A stretch of DNA of 64,000 bases from an uncultured Bacteroidia bacterium (lineage in GTDB: Bacteria > Bacteroidota > Bacteroidia > Bacteroidales > UBA932). Location: the NCBI GenBank assembly GCA_902778855.1, contig CACYZM010000005.1, forward strand, positions 1-64,000, read 5' to 3'. Below the pieces are notes generated by a model. It was given only the letters and a program-made list of their open reading frames with translations. It ran no database searches and was not told where the DNA came from. A program made the translations under genes and the position numbers. Shown piece by piece: positions 29,013 to 36,179 of this stretch; the stretch's first letter is position 1; each line of letters begins with the position of its first letter.

Positions 29013-30620
29013 ATGAACCGGTTCTGTCAATCCCTTCTTATGCTGGCCTGCCTGCTGCTGCCCTGTCTCGCTTCGGCGCAGGTGCGGTTTGACGGCAATT
29101 TCGAAGGCAGCGCCTTCGGAAGCGCCGAGCTGCTCGATTCGGCGCGCCTCGTCGTCGCCCCGGGCGACACGGTCGAACACCTGTCCTTCCTGATCAACGG
29201 AAAATACGATCCCGACAACCCCATCGACACGACGCTGGAGCCCAGCGCGAACTGGTACTATTTCCGGATGACGGGCGTCAAGGGCAAACAGATCTATCTC
29301 ACCCAGAAAGACAACGGCGTGGCCCGGACTTCCTATTCCTACGACGGAAAAAACTGGGATCATCTCCCGCTGGCGGAATCGCAGCGCCGCCGCATCGACA
29401 AGCGGTTTACCCGCGACACGGTTTACATCGCCCTGTATACGCCTTATACCTACAGCTATCATCAGGAACGGCTCAAGACCTGGTGCGCCCGGCCCGACGT
29501 GACGCTCGACACCATCGGCTTCAGCCACGAAGGCCGCCCGCTGCAGCTGCTGCACATTACCGACCCCACGGTCCCCGCTGAAAAGAAAGCCCGCATCTGG
29601 ATCCACGGCCGGATCCATCCTTCCGAGTCGCCCGGCTCCTATCTGGTCGACGGCCTGGTCGAATCGCTGACCGGCGACACGCCCCAGGCACGCGCGCTCC
29701 GGCAGCAGATCGACGCCTACATCCTGCCCTTCGCCAACCCCGACGGCGTGGCGAACGGCCTCTCGCGCTCCAACGCGATCGGCGTGAATCAGGAGATCAA
29801 CTTTGGACGGTCCGACGACAGCACCGTGGTGGAAGTCAAGGCCATCAAACGGAAACTTGCGGAACTCACCCGCGAACGGCCCTTCGACATCGTCCTCAAC
29901 AGCCATTCGCAACTGGCCGAATCGGCCACCTTCTGGATGCACCGCGGGCGGACTACCACCCCGTCGTATTTCCGGAAACTCTGGACCTTCACCGGGCTGG
30001 TCTGCAGTTTCAACCCCTGCATCCGCCCCGAAGACATGAACTTCTCCGATATGGCCCCGCGCTACGTCGAAGGCTGGATGTGGGACCATTTCGGTGAGAA
30101 AACCCTGGCCCTGACCATCGAGACCACCTACAACTGCTACTCCTTCGACCGCGACGGCCTGTGGACCGACAACGACAATATCCGGTTGTTCGGCGAACGG
30201 ACCCTGGAGGCCATCGCCGAATATCTCGGCTTCTCCGTCCCCGGCCGCTATCTGATTGAAACTCCTGCCCGGATGAAGGCAGGCTGGGAGCCGTATCGGG
30301 GCAATGACCGGTCCTTCCTCGGCGCGGAAGCCTGGAAGGCCACCCGCGACGGCGCGAAAGTCACCTATCAGCTCGGCCATCTGCCGGCCGGACATTATGC
30401 GCTCTACCGCTTCGTCGCCGGCGACTGCGTCGAGCCCGACCGCTACGACCTGCGCGACCCGAAAACGGGCGACTGGATCGATCCGGGCGTCCACGGCTGG
30501 GTCTATGAGGGAACCGTCGTCCAGGCGCACGACGGTCGCTTCCACTACACCCGGAAAGCGGCCGCAGGCGAACTGGCCGACGCGGTGCTCCTCATCCGCT
30601 GCGACACCTCCGACAAATAA
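29013..30620 (+). CDS. Exported M14-family carboxypeptidase (AGBL/cytosolic carboxypeptidase-like)
   Basis: This 535-residue protein has a signal peptide (about residues 1-22, ending SASAQ) and an N-terminal beta domain (FRMTGVKGKQIYLTQKDNG, then YIALYTPYTYSYHQER). This domain is typical of the AGBL-like M14 branch. The zinc site is RIHPSESPGSYLVDG (HxxE), the third ligand is probably NSHSQ, and the catalytic Glu is ETTYN. A C-terminal beta domain (from about residue 440) follows. It begins 4 bases after the acyltransferase and may be co-transcribed. It is distinct from the M14 protein at 3012, with little similarity outside the zinc motif. Substrate unknown. Confidence 0.8.
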   Translation: MNRFCQSLLMLACLLLPCLASAQVRFDGNFEGSAFGSAELLDSARLVVAPGDTVEHLSFLINGKYDPDNPIDTTLEPSANWYYFRMTGVKGKQIYLTQKDNGVARTSYSYDGKNWDHLPLAESQRRRIDKRFTRDTVYIALYTPYTYSYHQERLKTWCARPDVTLDTIGFSHEGRPLQLLHITDPTVPAEKKARIWIHGRIHPSESPGSYLVDGLVESLTGDTPQARALRQQIDAYILPFANPDGVANGLSRSNAIGVNQEINFGRSDDSTVVEVKAIKRKLAELTRERPFDIVLNSHSQLAESATFWMHRGRTTTPSYFRKLWTFTGLVCSFNPCIRPEDMNFSDMAPRYVEGWMWDHFGEKTLALTIETTYNCYSFDRDGLWTDNDNIRLFGERTLEAIAEYLGFSVPGRYLIETPARMKAGWEPYRGNDRSFLGAEAWKATRDGAKVTYQLGHLPAGHYALYRFVAGDCVEPDRYDLRDPKTGDWIDPGVHGWVYEGTVVQAHDGRFHYTRKAAAGELADAVLLIRCDTSDK

Positions 30621-30632
30621 TGACCTTGAATT

Positions 30633-31415
30633 ATGGAAAATCTCAACGATAAACAAGTCCTGATCACGGGCGCGAGCTCCGGCATCGGTGCCGCCATCGC
30701 CCGGGAATTCGCCCGCTACGGGGCCGGCCTGATCCTGCTGGCCCGGAACCGGGAGCGGCTGGAGGCCGTCCGGGCCGAATGCCTCCGGCTCGGCGCCGGC
30801 GAAGTCCGCCTCGTCGAAGCCGACACCACCGACTACGCCGCCATCGACACCTTCGCGGCGGCCCTGGAAGGGCACGTCGACTATCTGGTCCTCAACGCCG
30901 GCATCTCCCAGCGTTCGCTCGCCGTCGAAACGGCGGAAGACGTCGACCGCAAGGTCATGGAAGTCGACTTCTTCGCCCCCGTCCATCTGACCAAGGCGCT
31001 GTATGCCGCCGGCAAATGGGACAAGACCACCCACATCGCCGCCACCTCCTCCATCTCCGGCCTGTTCGGCTTCCCGCAGCGTTCGGCCTACTGTGCCGCC
31101 AAGCACGCCATCAAAGGCTTCTACGAAGCCCTCCGCCTCGAGATGGGCATGCCCGTGACGCTGATCTACCCCGGCCGCATCAACACGCCCATCAGCCTGA
31201 GCGCCCTCGAAGGAAACGGTCAGGCCCACGGCAAAATGGATCCCGGCCAGGCCGGCGGCATGGATGCTGACGCCTGCGCCCGCAAATGCGTCCGCGGCAT
31301 CCTCCGCGGCAAACGCCAGGTCCTCGTGGGCGGGAAAGAGATGATCTCCTGCTTCCTGTACAAATGGTTCCCGGGCATCTTTTTCAAGTTCATCGGAAAG
31401 GCCTCGACCGTTTAA
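30633..31415 (+). CDS. Short-chain dehydrogenase/reductase
   Basis: This 260-residue classical SDR has the cofactor motif TGASSGIG at residues 12-19, LNAGIS (NAG motif), the catalytic Ser in ATSSISG and YCAAKHAIKGF (YxxxK). The C-terminus has a hydrophobic helix (FLYKWFPGIFFKFIG), as in membrane-associated DHRS7-like members. Cofactor choice and substrate are not clear; neighbouring lipid enzymes make a lipid or retinol-like substrate plausible, but this is inference. It is the last gene before the tRNA pair and ends 12 bases before an A/T-rich promoter. Confidence 0.87.
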   Translation: MENLNDKQVLITGASSGIGAAIAREFARYGAGLILLARNRERLEAVRAECLRLGAGEVRLVEADTTDYAAIDTFAAALEGHVDYLVLNAGISQRSLAVETAEDVDRKVMEVDFFAPVHLTKALYAAGKWDKTTHIAATSSISGLFGFPQRSAYCAAKHAIKGFYEALRLEMGMPVTLIYPGRINTPISLSALEGNGQAHGKMDPGQAGGMDADACARKCVRGILRGKRQVLVGGKEMISCFLYKWFPGIFFKFIGKASTV

Positions 31416-31435
31416 TTCACAATCGAACGATTTTT

Positions 31436-31467
31436 TTTGGTCGCAAACGGAAAATTATCTACATTTG
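31436..31467 (+). promoter_or_regulatory. Bacteroidetes promoter for the tRNA pair
   Basis: TTTG at 31436-31439 and TACATTTG at 31460-31467 are spaced by 20 bases and match the -33/-7 consensus. The tRNA-Pro begins 11 bases after the -7 box. Confidence 0.7.
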
Positions 31468-31477
31468 CGGTCCACTT

Positions 31478-31550
31478 CTGGATGTGGCGCAGTTGGTAGC
31501 GCACCTGGTTAGGGACCAGGAGGTCGCTGGTTCAAGTCCAGTCATCCAGA
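31478..31550 (+). tRNA. tRNA-Pro (anticodon AGG)
   Basis: A complete 73-base cloverleaf: acceptor CTGGATG/CATCCAG with C1-G72 and A73, D-stem GCGC/GCGC, and anticodon stem CCTGG/CCAGG with loop TTAGGGA. The T-stem is GCTGG/CCAGT with loop TTCAAGT. The anticodon 31511-31513 is AGG with G37. The C1-G72 pair, A73 and G37 agree with bacterial proline tRNAs. CCA is not encoded. An A in the wobble position is unusual for a bacterial proline tRNA. Confidence 0.9.
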
Positions 31551-31556
31551 CCCAGC

Positions 31557-31590
31557 AAGCATGGCGGCCCCTTTCGCCGACATGCTTTTT
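31557..31590 (+). terminator. Terminator-like hairpin between the two tRNAs
   Basis: AAGCATG (31557-31563) and CGGC (31565-31568) pair with GCCG (31576-31579) and CATGCTT (31581-31587), with one G/A mismatch, followed by TTT. It may end the tRNA-Pro transcript or act as a processing structure. Confidence 0.65.
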
Positions 31591-31608
31591 TGAATTTAAC
31601 CGGTAACC

Positions 31609-31695
31609 GGTGAGTTGTCCGAGTGGTTGAAGGAGCCTGCCTCGAAAACAGGTGTGCGGGTGACCGTACCGGGGGTTCGAATCCCTCACTCACCG
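31609..31695 (+). tRNA. tRNA-Ser (anticodon CGA)
   Basis: An 87-base class II tRNA: acceptor GGTGAGT/ACTCACC with discriminator G, and anticodon loop CTCGAAA giving CGA. A long variable arm (TGTGCGGGTGACCGTACC) and the T-arm GGGGGTTCGAATCCC follow. The anticodon stem has one C31-A39 mismatch. CCA is not encoded. Its 3' end is the edge of a large inverted repeat, and its last 38 bases recur inverted at 33629-33668. Confidence 0.93.
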
Positions 31696-31830
31696 CAAAG
31701 CAGAATGGCATCGCAGCGTAGCTGCGGTGCTTTTTTGTTGAAAGGGGCGTCAAGAGCTAGCTCTTGTAAGACCCTTTCGGCAAAAAAGCACCAGAGGGCC
31801 GTAGGCCCGGGATGCCATTCAATGCTTTGC
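31695..31830 (+). repeat. 136-base multibranch inverted-repeat element abutting the tRNA-Ser 3' end
   Basis: An 18-bp outer stem (31695-31712 with 31811-31830, one 2-base bulge) encloses three hairpins. GCAGC-GTA-GCTGC lies at 31713-31725. A long arm pairs 31726-31737 with 31781-31792, 31740-31746 with 31772-31778 and 31751-31757 with 31760-31766. GGGCC-GTA-GGCCC lies at 31796-31808. It carries no coding signal. It begins exactly at the discriminator base of the tRNA. It may be a mobile-element end, a structured RNA or an attachment structure. Confidence 0.8.
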
Positions 31831-32020
31831 AAGGGCCCCTCCGGCGAGGAGCCAGGGACCTGAGGCCCTTGGGCCGAAAGCAGCGACCGCAGGGAGCTAA
31901 TGCGCAGGGCCTCCGGCCCGAGCACAATCCCTATCCCTCTGGAGGACATATTCCTAACAGTCAGCAAGTTACAACAAGTCGCCCCGCCCAACAAAGGGAG
32001 GGCGACTTTACATTATACGC
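31831..32020 (+). repeat. Direct repeat copy 1 (about 190 bp, partner at 33713)
   Basis: The first 78 bases (31831-31908) match 33713-33790 at 77 of 78 positions. Then comes a hairpin whose stem sequence differs (GGGCC-TCC-GGCCC, 31907-31919) but whose flanks (CTAATGCGCA before, GAGCACAATCC after) are the same. The similarity continues, more diverged, through the CTGGAGGA block and the AAGTCGCCC/GGGCGACTT hairpin at 31976-32007. A 7-bp stem AAGGGCC (31831-31837)/GGCCCTT (31864-31870) encloses CTCC/GGAG. Confidence 0.85.
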
Positions 32021-32162
32021 TACCCGTCAGCCAGTTACCCTCCAAGCTACCCCCACTTTTGCCACGACAGGATTGCAAGGGGCGCATTCGATCCTGTGGC
32101 GGCAGCATTTTTAACGAAAACGCCACTTTTACCGCCACGACAGGACTGCCCCACAACCCTGG

Positions 32163-32310
32163 AATCCTGTCGCGCCAGAAGTCTCAAGCCATTGGGTACG
32201 GACCGCTGGAGGACAACTGCCTGAAAATCGATAAGTTACAACAAGCCGCCCCACCCAACAAAGGGAGGGCGGCTTTACGTTATACGCTATCCGCCAGCCA
32301 GTTACCCTTC
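32163..32310 (+). repeat. Dispersed hairpin repeat, copy B
   Basis: This segment resembles 31938-32040 (copy A) and 50645-50795 (copy D). It has ATCCTGTCGCG, AGAAGTCTCAAGCC, CCGCTGGAGGA, AAGTTACAACAAG and then the hairpin AAGCCGCCC/GGGCGGCTT. Compared with copy A, one T-A pair of the stem has become C-G with both sides changed. The stretch between copies A and B (32041-32162) holds a further ACAGGAT/ATCCTGT pairing and no gene. Confidence 0.8.
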
Positions 32311-32322
32311 AGGCAATGGGGA

Positions 32323-32502
32323 CTATTTGCGTTTGATCACTCTTCCTTCTTTGTCTTTGAAATCGCCGCAGAGGATGATGATCCAGTCAACGATGACCCA
32401 GATGCCAAAACCGCCCAGGGTGAGAAGCATGGCGATGGCGGAGCCGGTTTTGCCGACGTAGAACCGGTGTATGCCAAAGACGCCCAGGAACCAGCAGAGC
32501 AA
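32323..32502 (-). CDS. TM2-domain membrane protein, N-terminus uncertain
   Basis: The frame ends at TAG 32323-32325 and reads FLGVFGIHRFYVGKTG, then AIAMLLTLGGFGIWVIVDW and IIILCGDFKDKEGRVIKRK. This is the two-helix TM2 domain with its conserved FLGxxGxHRFY turn and DW at the end of helix 2. TM2 proteins are small inner-membrane proteins of unknown role. No ATG precedes the domain in frame: the frame is closed by TAG at 32548-32550, and the only near start is TTG at 32502. An ATG at about 32595 lies in another frame. The gene is therefore either TTG-initiated or decayed at its 5' end. It lies inside the repeat region. Confidence 0.6.
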   Translation of the reverse strand: MLCWFLGVFGIHRFYVGKTGSAIAMLLTLGGFGIWVIVDWIIILCGDFKDKEGRVIKRK

Positions 32503-32639
32503 AAAGCGGCCGCCAAACGAAAGAAGCTTGCTAAAAGCGAAGATGAGCTAATTTAATACTGGAAAACGCCTCCCCGGGGTAGGAGAAGCGTTCCATCTTA
32601 TCATTTTGTGATAAACTGACTACCTTGAGAATAAAACAC

Positions 32640-33155
32640 TCACTTTCTGCTAAAGGTGATGTCCCCGATTTTTACCTGTCCATCGCTTAGGAATGAAATG
32701 GGAGTCCCTTCATCAAATTCTCCGGAGCCTTCCTCGAGTACATCGGGAGAACAGTTGATGAATGCCCCCATAGGTAATTCACGATAGAGTATCCCGCTCT
32801 CAATTCTGTATTGGAGTGGTTTTCCTATGACTTCCCTGGGATTATCCAAAAAGAAGGTCGTGAAAACATCCTTCCCGTTCTGCCGGAAAAAGCGGATTCC
32901 CGTTATCTTCATGGAGTTATCATACTTCACGTCAGGGTTGTTTTTGCCCACCATCACCATCGGAATTACTCCATGCTCGTCGACAGAGCCATCAAAAGAG
33001 TAAGTGTATGTAGCATCTTCATAACTACCGCAGGCGTATACGGGTTTCCACCTGCCTTGCAAACCTTGCAAACTATCAGGCGAAACTTTTTCACAACCGA
33101 CCGAAAGCAGCAGACCGGCGAAAAGCATTAGAACTATGCGAATTTTCATTTTCAA
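32640..33155 (-). CDS. Lipoprotein, lipocalin-like, function unknown
   Basis: This 171-residue protein has a lipoprotein signal (LLLSVGCEK lipobox, Cys21). The remainder is predicted beta-rich, beginning GLQGRWKPVYACGSYED, where GRW is the kind of start seen in Bacteroidetes lipocalin-like and DUF5004-type lipoproteins. It ends with VKIGDITFSRK. No catalytic residues are evident. It stands alone between the TM2 gene and a small hypothetical gene on the same strand; base composition is lower in GC than the core genes. Function is not assigned. Confidence 0.6.
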   Translation of the reverse strand: MKMKIRIVLMLFAGLLLSVGCEKVSPDSLQGLQGRWKPVYACGSYEDATYTYSFDGSVDEHGVIPMVMVGKNNPDVKYDNSMKITGIRFFRQNGKDVFTTFFLDNPREVIGKPLQYRIESGILYRELPMGAFINCSPDVLEEGSGEFDEGTPISFLSDGQVKIGDITFSRK

Positions 33156-33213
33156 AGTAACGGATTTCTATATGGACCTACCTTATAAACACAAAGATAT
33201 GCAAAATACTGCA

Positions 33214-33450
33214 TCAAATATTCACTTTTTTTTGAGAAGCTACGATAATACCCCTACGAATCACGCATTTGGCGTTCCGAAAGGGCTTTTCCTCGTTGAT
33301 GCCGTAGTTCCGGAGATAGGCGTACCCGACCCCGAGGGCATCCTTGTCCCAGTGGTCACAGAGGGCTTTTAGGTTCCCGTAGTAGTAATGATGACCGCCT
33401 ATCTCGAGATGCACGACCATCCTTTCCTGTTTTCCATTTACATTTGCCAT
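33214..33450 (-). CDS. Small hypothetical protein
   Basis: This 78-residue protein starts at the ATG 33450 (MANVNGKQERMVVHLEIGG); an earlier in-frame ATG at 33477 is less likely. It contains HHYYYGNLKALCDHWDKD and a basic end (NAKCVIRRGIIVASQKK). A one-domain protein with an aromatic HHYYYG start is all that can be seen, and I do not recognise a family with confidence. It lies in an AT-rich pocket between a lipoprotein gene and the tRNA-Ser fragment. The coding call rests on an uninterrupted frame with plausible composition. Confidence 0.45.
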   Translation of the reverse strand: MANVNGKQERMVVHLEIGGHHYYYGNLKALCDHWDKDALGVGYAYLRNYGINEEKPFRNAKCVIRRGIIVASQKKVNI

Positions 33451-33628
33451 CGTTCCGCTATGTTGTTGTAGGGACAAAGGTACAGATTACGGTCGAAGAT
33501 TGCAAATATTAAAAATAATCCGCCAAAAGCTTGCATATATTAAACGGAAGCTGTAACTTAGCTATGGATAAAGGAAACAGGTAGTAATCATCTTTACCCA
33601 CCAGCGTCTGCTTTCCGCAGACGCTTGA

Positions 33629-33668
33629 TGCGGTGAGTGAGGGATTCGAACCCCCGGTACGGTCACCC
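33629..33668 (-). pseudogene. Inverted fragment of tRNA-Ser (3' end)
   Basis: The minus strand here carries 40 bases identical to plus-strand 31658-31697. They cover part of the variable arm, the whole T-arm, the 3' acceptor strand, the discriminator and two bases beyond. The 5' half of the tRNA is absent; instead CCCCTCTCC/GGAGAGGGG (33673-33681/33685-33693) follows. It cannot form a tRNA. A 9-bp hairpin AGCGTCTGC/GCAGACGCT (33603-33625) lies on its 3' side. Confidence 0.85.
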
Positions 33669-33712
33669 CAAACCCCTCTCCTCGGGAGAGGGGCTTTGTC
33701 GCTTCGCTCCGA

Positions 33713-33935
33713 AAGGGCCCCTCCGGCGAGGAGCCAAGGACCTGAGGCCCTTGGGCCGAAAGCAGCGACCGCAGGGAGCTAATGCGCAGGCAGCTTGCTG
33801 CCGAGCACAATCCCCAGCCTGCTGGAGGATATATCGCTGACAATCAACAAATTGCAACAAGTCGCCCCGACCGACTGGTGGAGGGCGACCTTAGATAATG
33901 CGCTATAAATCAAAGACTTGTCGTCCAGCGCAAAA
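33713..33935 (+). repeat. Direct repeat copy 2 with hairpin-repeat copy C
   Basis: Bases 33713-33790 match 31831-31908 except at one position. The following hairpin is GGCAGC-TT-GCTGCC (33789-33802), different in sequence from copy 1 but at the same place. Copy C of the dispersed module follows (CTGGAGGATATATCG, then AAGTCGCCC and GGGCGAC, 33820-33892). Its tail, TAAATCAAAGACTTGTCGTCC (33905-33925), is shared with copy D at 50645 but not with A or B. No coding frame is supported in 33451-33972. Confidence 0.82.
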
Positions 33936-33972
33936 ATCGGCCGCTAAGCGGAAGAAGCGCTCTATTGAACCG

Positions 33973-34455
33973 TCATTCAAACAAGTTCTGCAGACTTTTC
34001 AAGATGGCATCTCGAAGCTTGTCGGAATCTGTTTTTAACCCGCCTGAGGCTGCAGTCGTGCTGGCGACCAATTCATACGTTGAGGCATCGATGAACTGAA
34101 TGGTCACTTCGGCAATATTTCCCCGGTGGTGGCCGCTTTCCCCATACGAGACAAGCAGCGTTTTAACGGCTTGCTCTTTGTCCAATGTGGGCGCACGAAT
34201 GAAACCTTTCTTCATCAGGTACCCGATAATCACATCGGAGGGATTGAAGGCATTGATATAAGTATTTGCGCTTGCATTTCCGAGTTCATCCGCAAGTCCG
34301 ACCCTTGAGTCTATGGACACCATTCCGTTGGTTCCAAGCACATAGAAATACTTGTAACCTTCGATGGGAGCAACCTTATTGACTGAAGAGTGTCTCGAAG
34401 CGGCACACCCACATAATGCAAGGGCGCAGACCAATATGGACAGAAACTGTTTCAT
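33973..34455 (-). CDS. Lipoprotein of unknown function
   Basis: This 160-residue protein has a lipoprotein signal (LALCGCAASRH, Cys16). The mature part begins VNKVAPIEGYKYFYVLGTNG and contains GYLMKKGFI and TLLVSYGESG, then IQFIDASTYELVASTTAAS and DAILKSLQNLF. The alternating pattern and the end (SDKLRDAILKSL) resemble small periplasmic lipoproteins that carry a DUF4136-like or CsgG-like fold, but the match is not firm. It lies alone at the border of the repeat region and is transcribed away from the BlaI operon. Confidence 0.6.
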   Translation of the reverse strand: MKQFLSILVCALALCGCAASRHSSVNKVAPIEGYKYFYVLGTNGMVSIDSRVGLADELGNASANTYINAFNPSDVIIGYLMKKGFIRAPTLDKEQAVKTLLVSYGESGHHRGNIAEVTIQFIDASTYELVASTTAASGGLKTDSDKLRDAILKSLQNLFE

Positions 34456-34653
34456 GATACCGTTCCTTATTTCTTAATGAAACAACGAATAAACATAGGC
34501 GGATCCAGCAAAAATCATTCCGTGGACAGGCCTACGAAAGGCAGGCCACTTTTTGCAGATTACTTGGCCTCCGGGGGAAAACTACTAAAAAATTAGGAGA
34601 TATGAGAAAATGACCGTAATTTTATCCCCGGAAACAGAAATACACTATCCATC

Positions 34654-35013
34654 ATGAGGAAACTGACGAATAAAGAAGAAGATATTATGCGCATATTATG
34701 GGCGCATGGCGACCTGTTCATCCAGGACCTCGCGAAATACTATCCAGATCCCAAACCGCACCACAATACCCTGGCCACGCAGCTGGGTTTTCTCGAAGAG
34801 AAAGGCTATGTCGCCCGGGAGAAGTTCGCAAATGCCTATCGCTACCACGCGCTCGTGCCGGAAAGCGACTTTGCCGGCCAGGCCGTCGACCTGCTGGTCC
34901 AGAAGTTTTATGACAGTTCCTATGCCCGGATGGTCTCCCGCTTCGTGAAGGAAGAAAAGATGGACCTGGCGGAACTCAAAGCATTGATTGCCGAAATCGA
35001 AAGGGAAGGATAA
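34654..35013 (+). CDS. BlaI/MecI/CopY-family transcriptional repressor
   Basis: This 119-residue winged-helix repressor begins MRKLTNKEEDIMRILWAHGD. It has the recognition helix region PHHNTLATQLGFLEEKGYVAREKF and a C-terminal dimerisation helix pair. BlaI-type repressors bind inverted repeats and are cut by an M56 protease when the cell senses a signal. The gene ends in TAATG and overlaps the sensor-protease gene by one base, the usual BlaI-BlaR1 arrangement. The downstream genes are not beta-lactamases, so the regulated function is envelope transport rather than drug resistance. Confidence 0.9.
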   Translation: MRKLTNKEEDIMRILWAHGDLFIQDLAKYYPDPKPHHNTLATQLGFLEEKGYVAREKFANAYRYHALVPESDFAGQAVDLLVQKFYDSSYARMVSRFVKEEKMDLAELKALIAEIEREG

Positions 35014-36179
35014 TGGCAGGATTCCTAACATACCTGCTGCGGAGCGCACTTTACTTGCTTGTCTTCTACGCCTTCTTCCTGTTGGTGTTGCGTCGCAGCA
35101 GCGCGTTCCGGTTCAACCGGTTCGCCTTGCTGGGCGGCACGGTCGTCTGCCTGCTGCTTCCGCTTCTACATATCGAGATAAACGGGCCGACACTCTTTTC
35201 CGCGCTGGCCGACCGGCTGTCGGCATCGGCCGGGACCGGCAATGGCGAGGCGATTGTCAGTACTGGCGTACAGGAAGCATCCGGAACAAGGGTCGTGCTT
35301 TTGCTCTATGTCGCCGGAGCCGCTTCAGTACTGGCCGTAGAAGCGAGGTCTTATCTGCGGATGTTCCGGCTGCTTCGCCGGACTCCGTACGAGCTGCACG
35401 AAGGTTGTCGGCTTTATCTGCTGGACGGCGATGTCCCATCGTTCAGTTGGATGCACAACATCCTGATGAGCCGCAGCGATTATGAAAACCTGCCGGCCAT
35501 TCTGACGCACGAATTGGCGCACGTCCGCTGCGGACATTCCTGGGACCTGCTATTTTTCAGCTTCCTCAGTATCTTTCAATGGTTCAATCCGCTGGTCTGG
35601 ATCTGCCAGGGAGAACTCAAGCTGCTGCACGAATACGAAGCCGATCATGCCGTGCTGCAGCAGGGCATCGATGGCATACAGTATCAGAAGCTGCTGATCC
35701 GCAAAGCCATCGGCGAGTCGCAGTTCCAGCAGGCCAATGGCTTCAACCACGCGCAGCTGAAACTGCGCATCCGGCAGATGCGCAGGCCTGCAACCCCAGT
35801 CTGGCAGCGTGCCCTGCTCCTGCTGGTCCTGCCTTTGCTGGGCGGTACAACGCTGTTGCTGGCCGAGCGCACACGTCCCCTGCTGATTCATAACGGAGTA
35901 GAATTCACCCAATGGCTCTATCAGGAAGTCCGGTATCCGAAAGAGTGTCGCGACAAGGGTCTGGAAGGACGAATCATCCTGAGTTTCAAAGTTGACGAGA
36001 ACGGATATCTGCAAAACCCAAAACTGATGGGAAAGACACATCCAAGACTGGAAACTGAAATCCTGCGGGCCATGCAGGCTTCGCCGCAGTGGATTCCGAT
36101 GGAACGCGACGGAAAGAAGGTTCCCATCATCTATACTTGTTCTTTTGACATCAACCCCACGCACTATGAAAAGCAATAA
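35013..36179 (+). CDS. M56-family (BlaR1-like) membrane protease with C-terminal TonB domain
   Basis: This 388-residue protein has helices at about residues 5-27 and 35-55 and a third near 95-110. The zinc protease motif THELAHVRCGH (HELAH 166-170) follows, then EYEAD with a likely third ligand, and further helices at 180-198 and 264-284. The C-terminal part (about 296-388, VEFTQWLYQEVRYPKECRDKGLEG to ILRAMQASPQW) is a TonB C-terminal domain in place of the penicillin-binding sensor of BlaR1. It could both read the state of a TonB-dependent receptor and cleave the BlaI repressor. It overlaps the GLPGLI gene by 14 bases. Confidence 0.88.
   Translation: MAGFLTYLLRSALYLLVFYAFFLLVLRRSSAFRFNRFALLGGTVVCLLLPLLHIEINGPTLFSALADRLSASAGTGNGEAIVSTGVQEASGTRVVLLLYVAGAASVLAVEARSYLRMFRLLRRTPYELHEGCRLYLLDGDVPSFSWMHNILMSRSDYENLPAILTHELAHVRCGHSWDLLFFSFLSIFQWFNPLVWICQGELKLLHEYEADHAVLQQGIDGIQYQKLLIRKAIGESQFQQANGFNHAQLKLRIRQMRRPATPVWQRALLLLVLPLLGGTTLLLAERTRPLLIHNGVEFTQWLYQEVRYPKECRDKGLEGRIILSFKVDENGYLQNPKLMGKTHPRLETEILRAMQASPQWIPMERDGKKVPIIYTCSFDINPTHYEKQ

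Noticed and set aside
31459-31753. Short frames antisense to the tRNA genes that read like MRDSNPRYGHP
   Set aside because: These are the known false translations of tRNA-Ser and tRNA-Pro sequences, not genes.
31695-32310. Retron or integron attC interpretation of the hairpins
   Set aside because: No reverse transcriptase or integron integrase is in the window, and the stems lack attC core sites at matching places.
31900-32556. A 218-codon frame through the repeat region
   Set aside because: It is a translation of repeat copies A and B followed by the antisense of the TM2 gene; no family, start or composition supports it.
31609-33668. Integrated element bounded by direct tRNA repeats
   Set aside because: The second tRNA fragment is inverted and no integrase gene is present between the copies.
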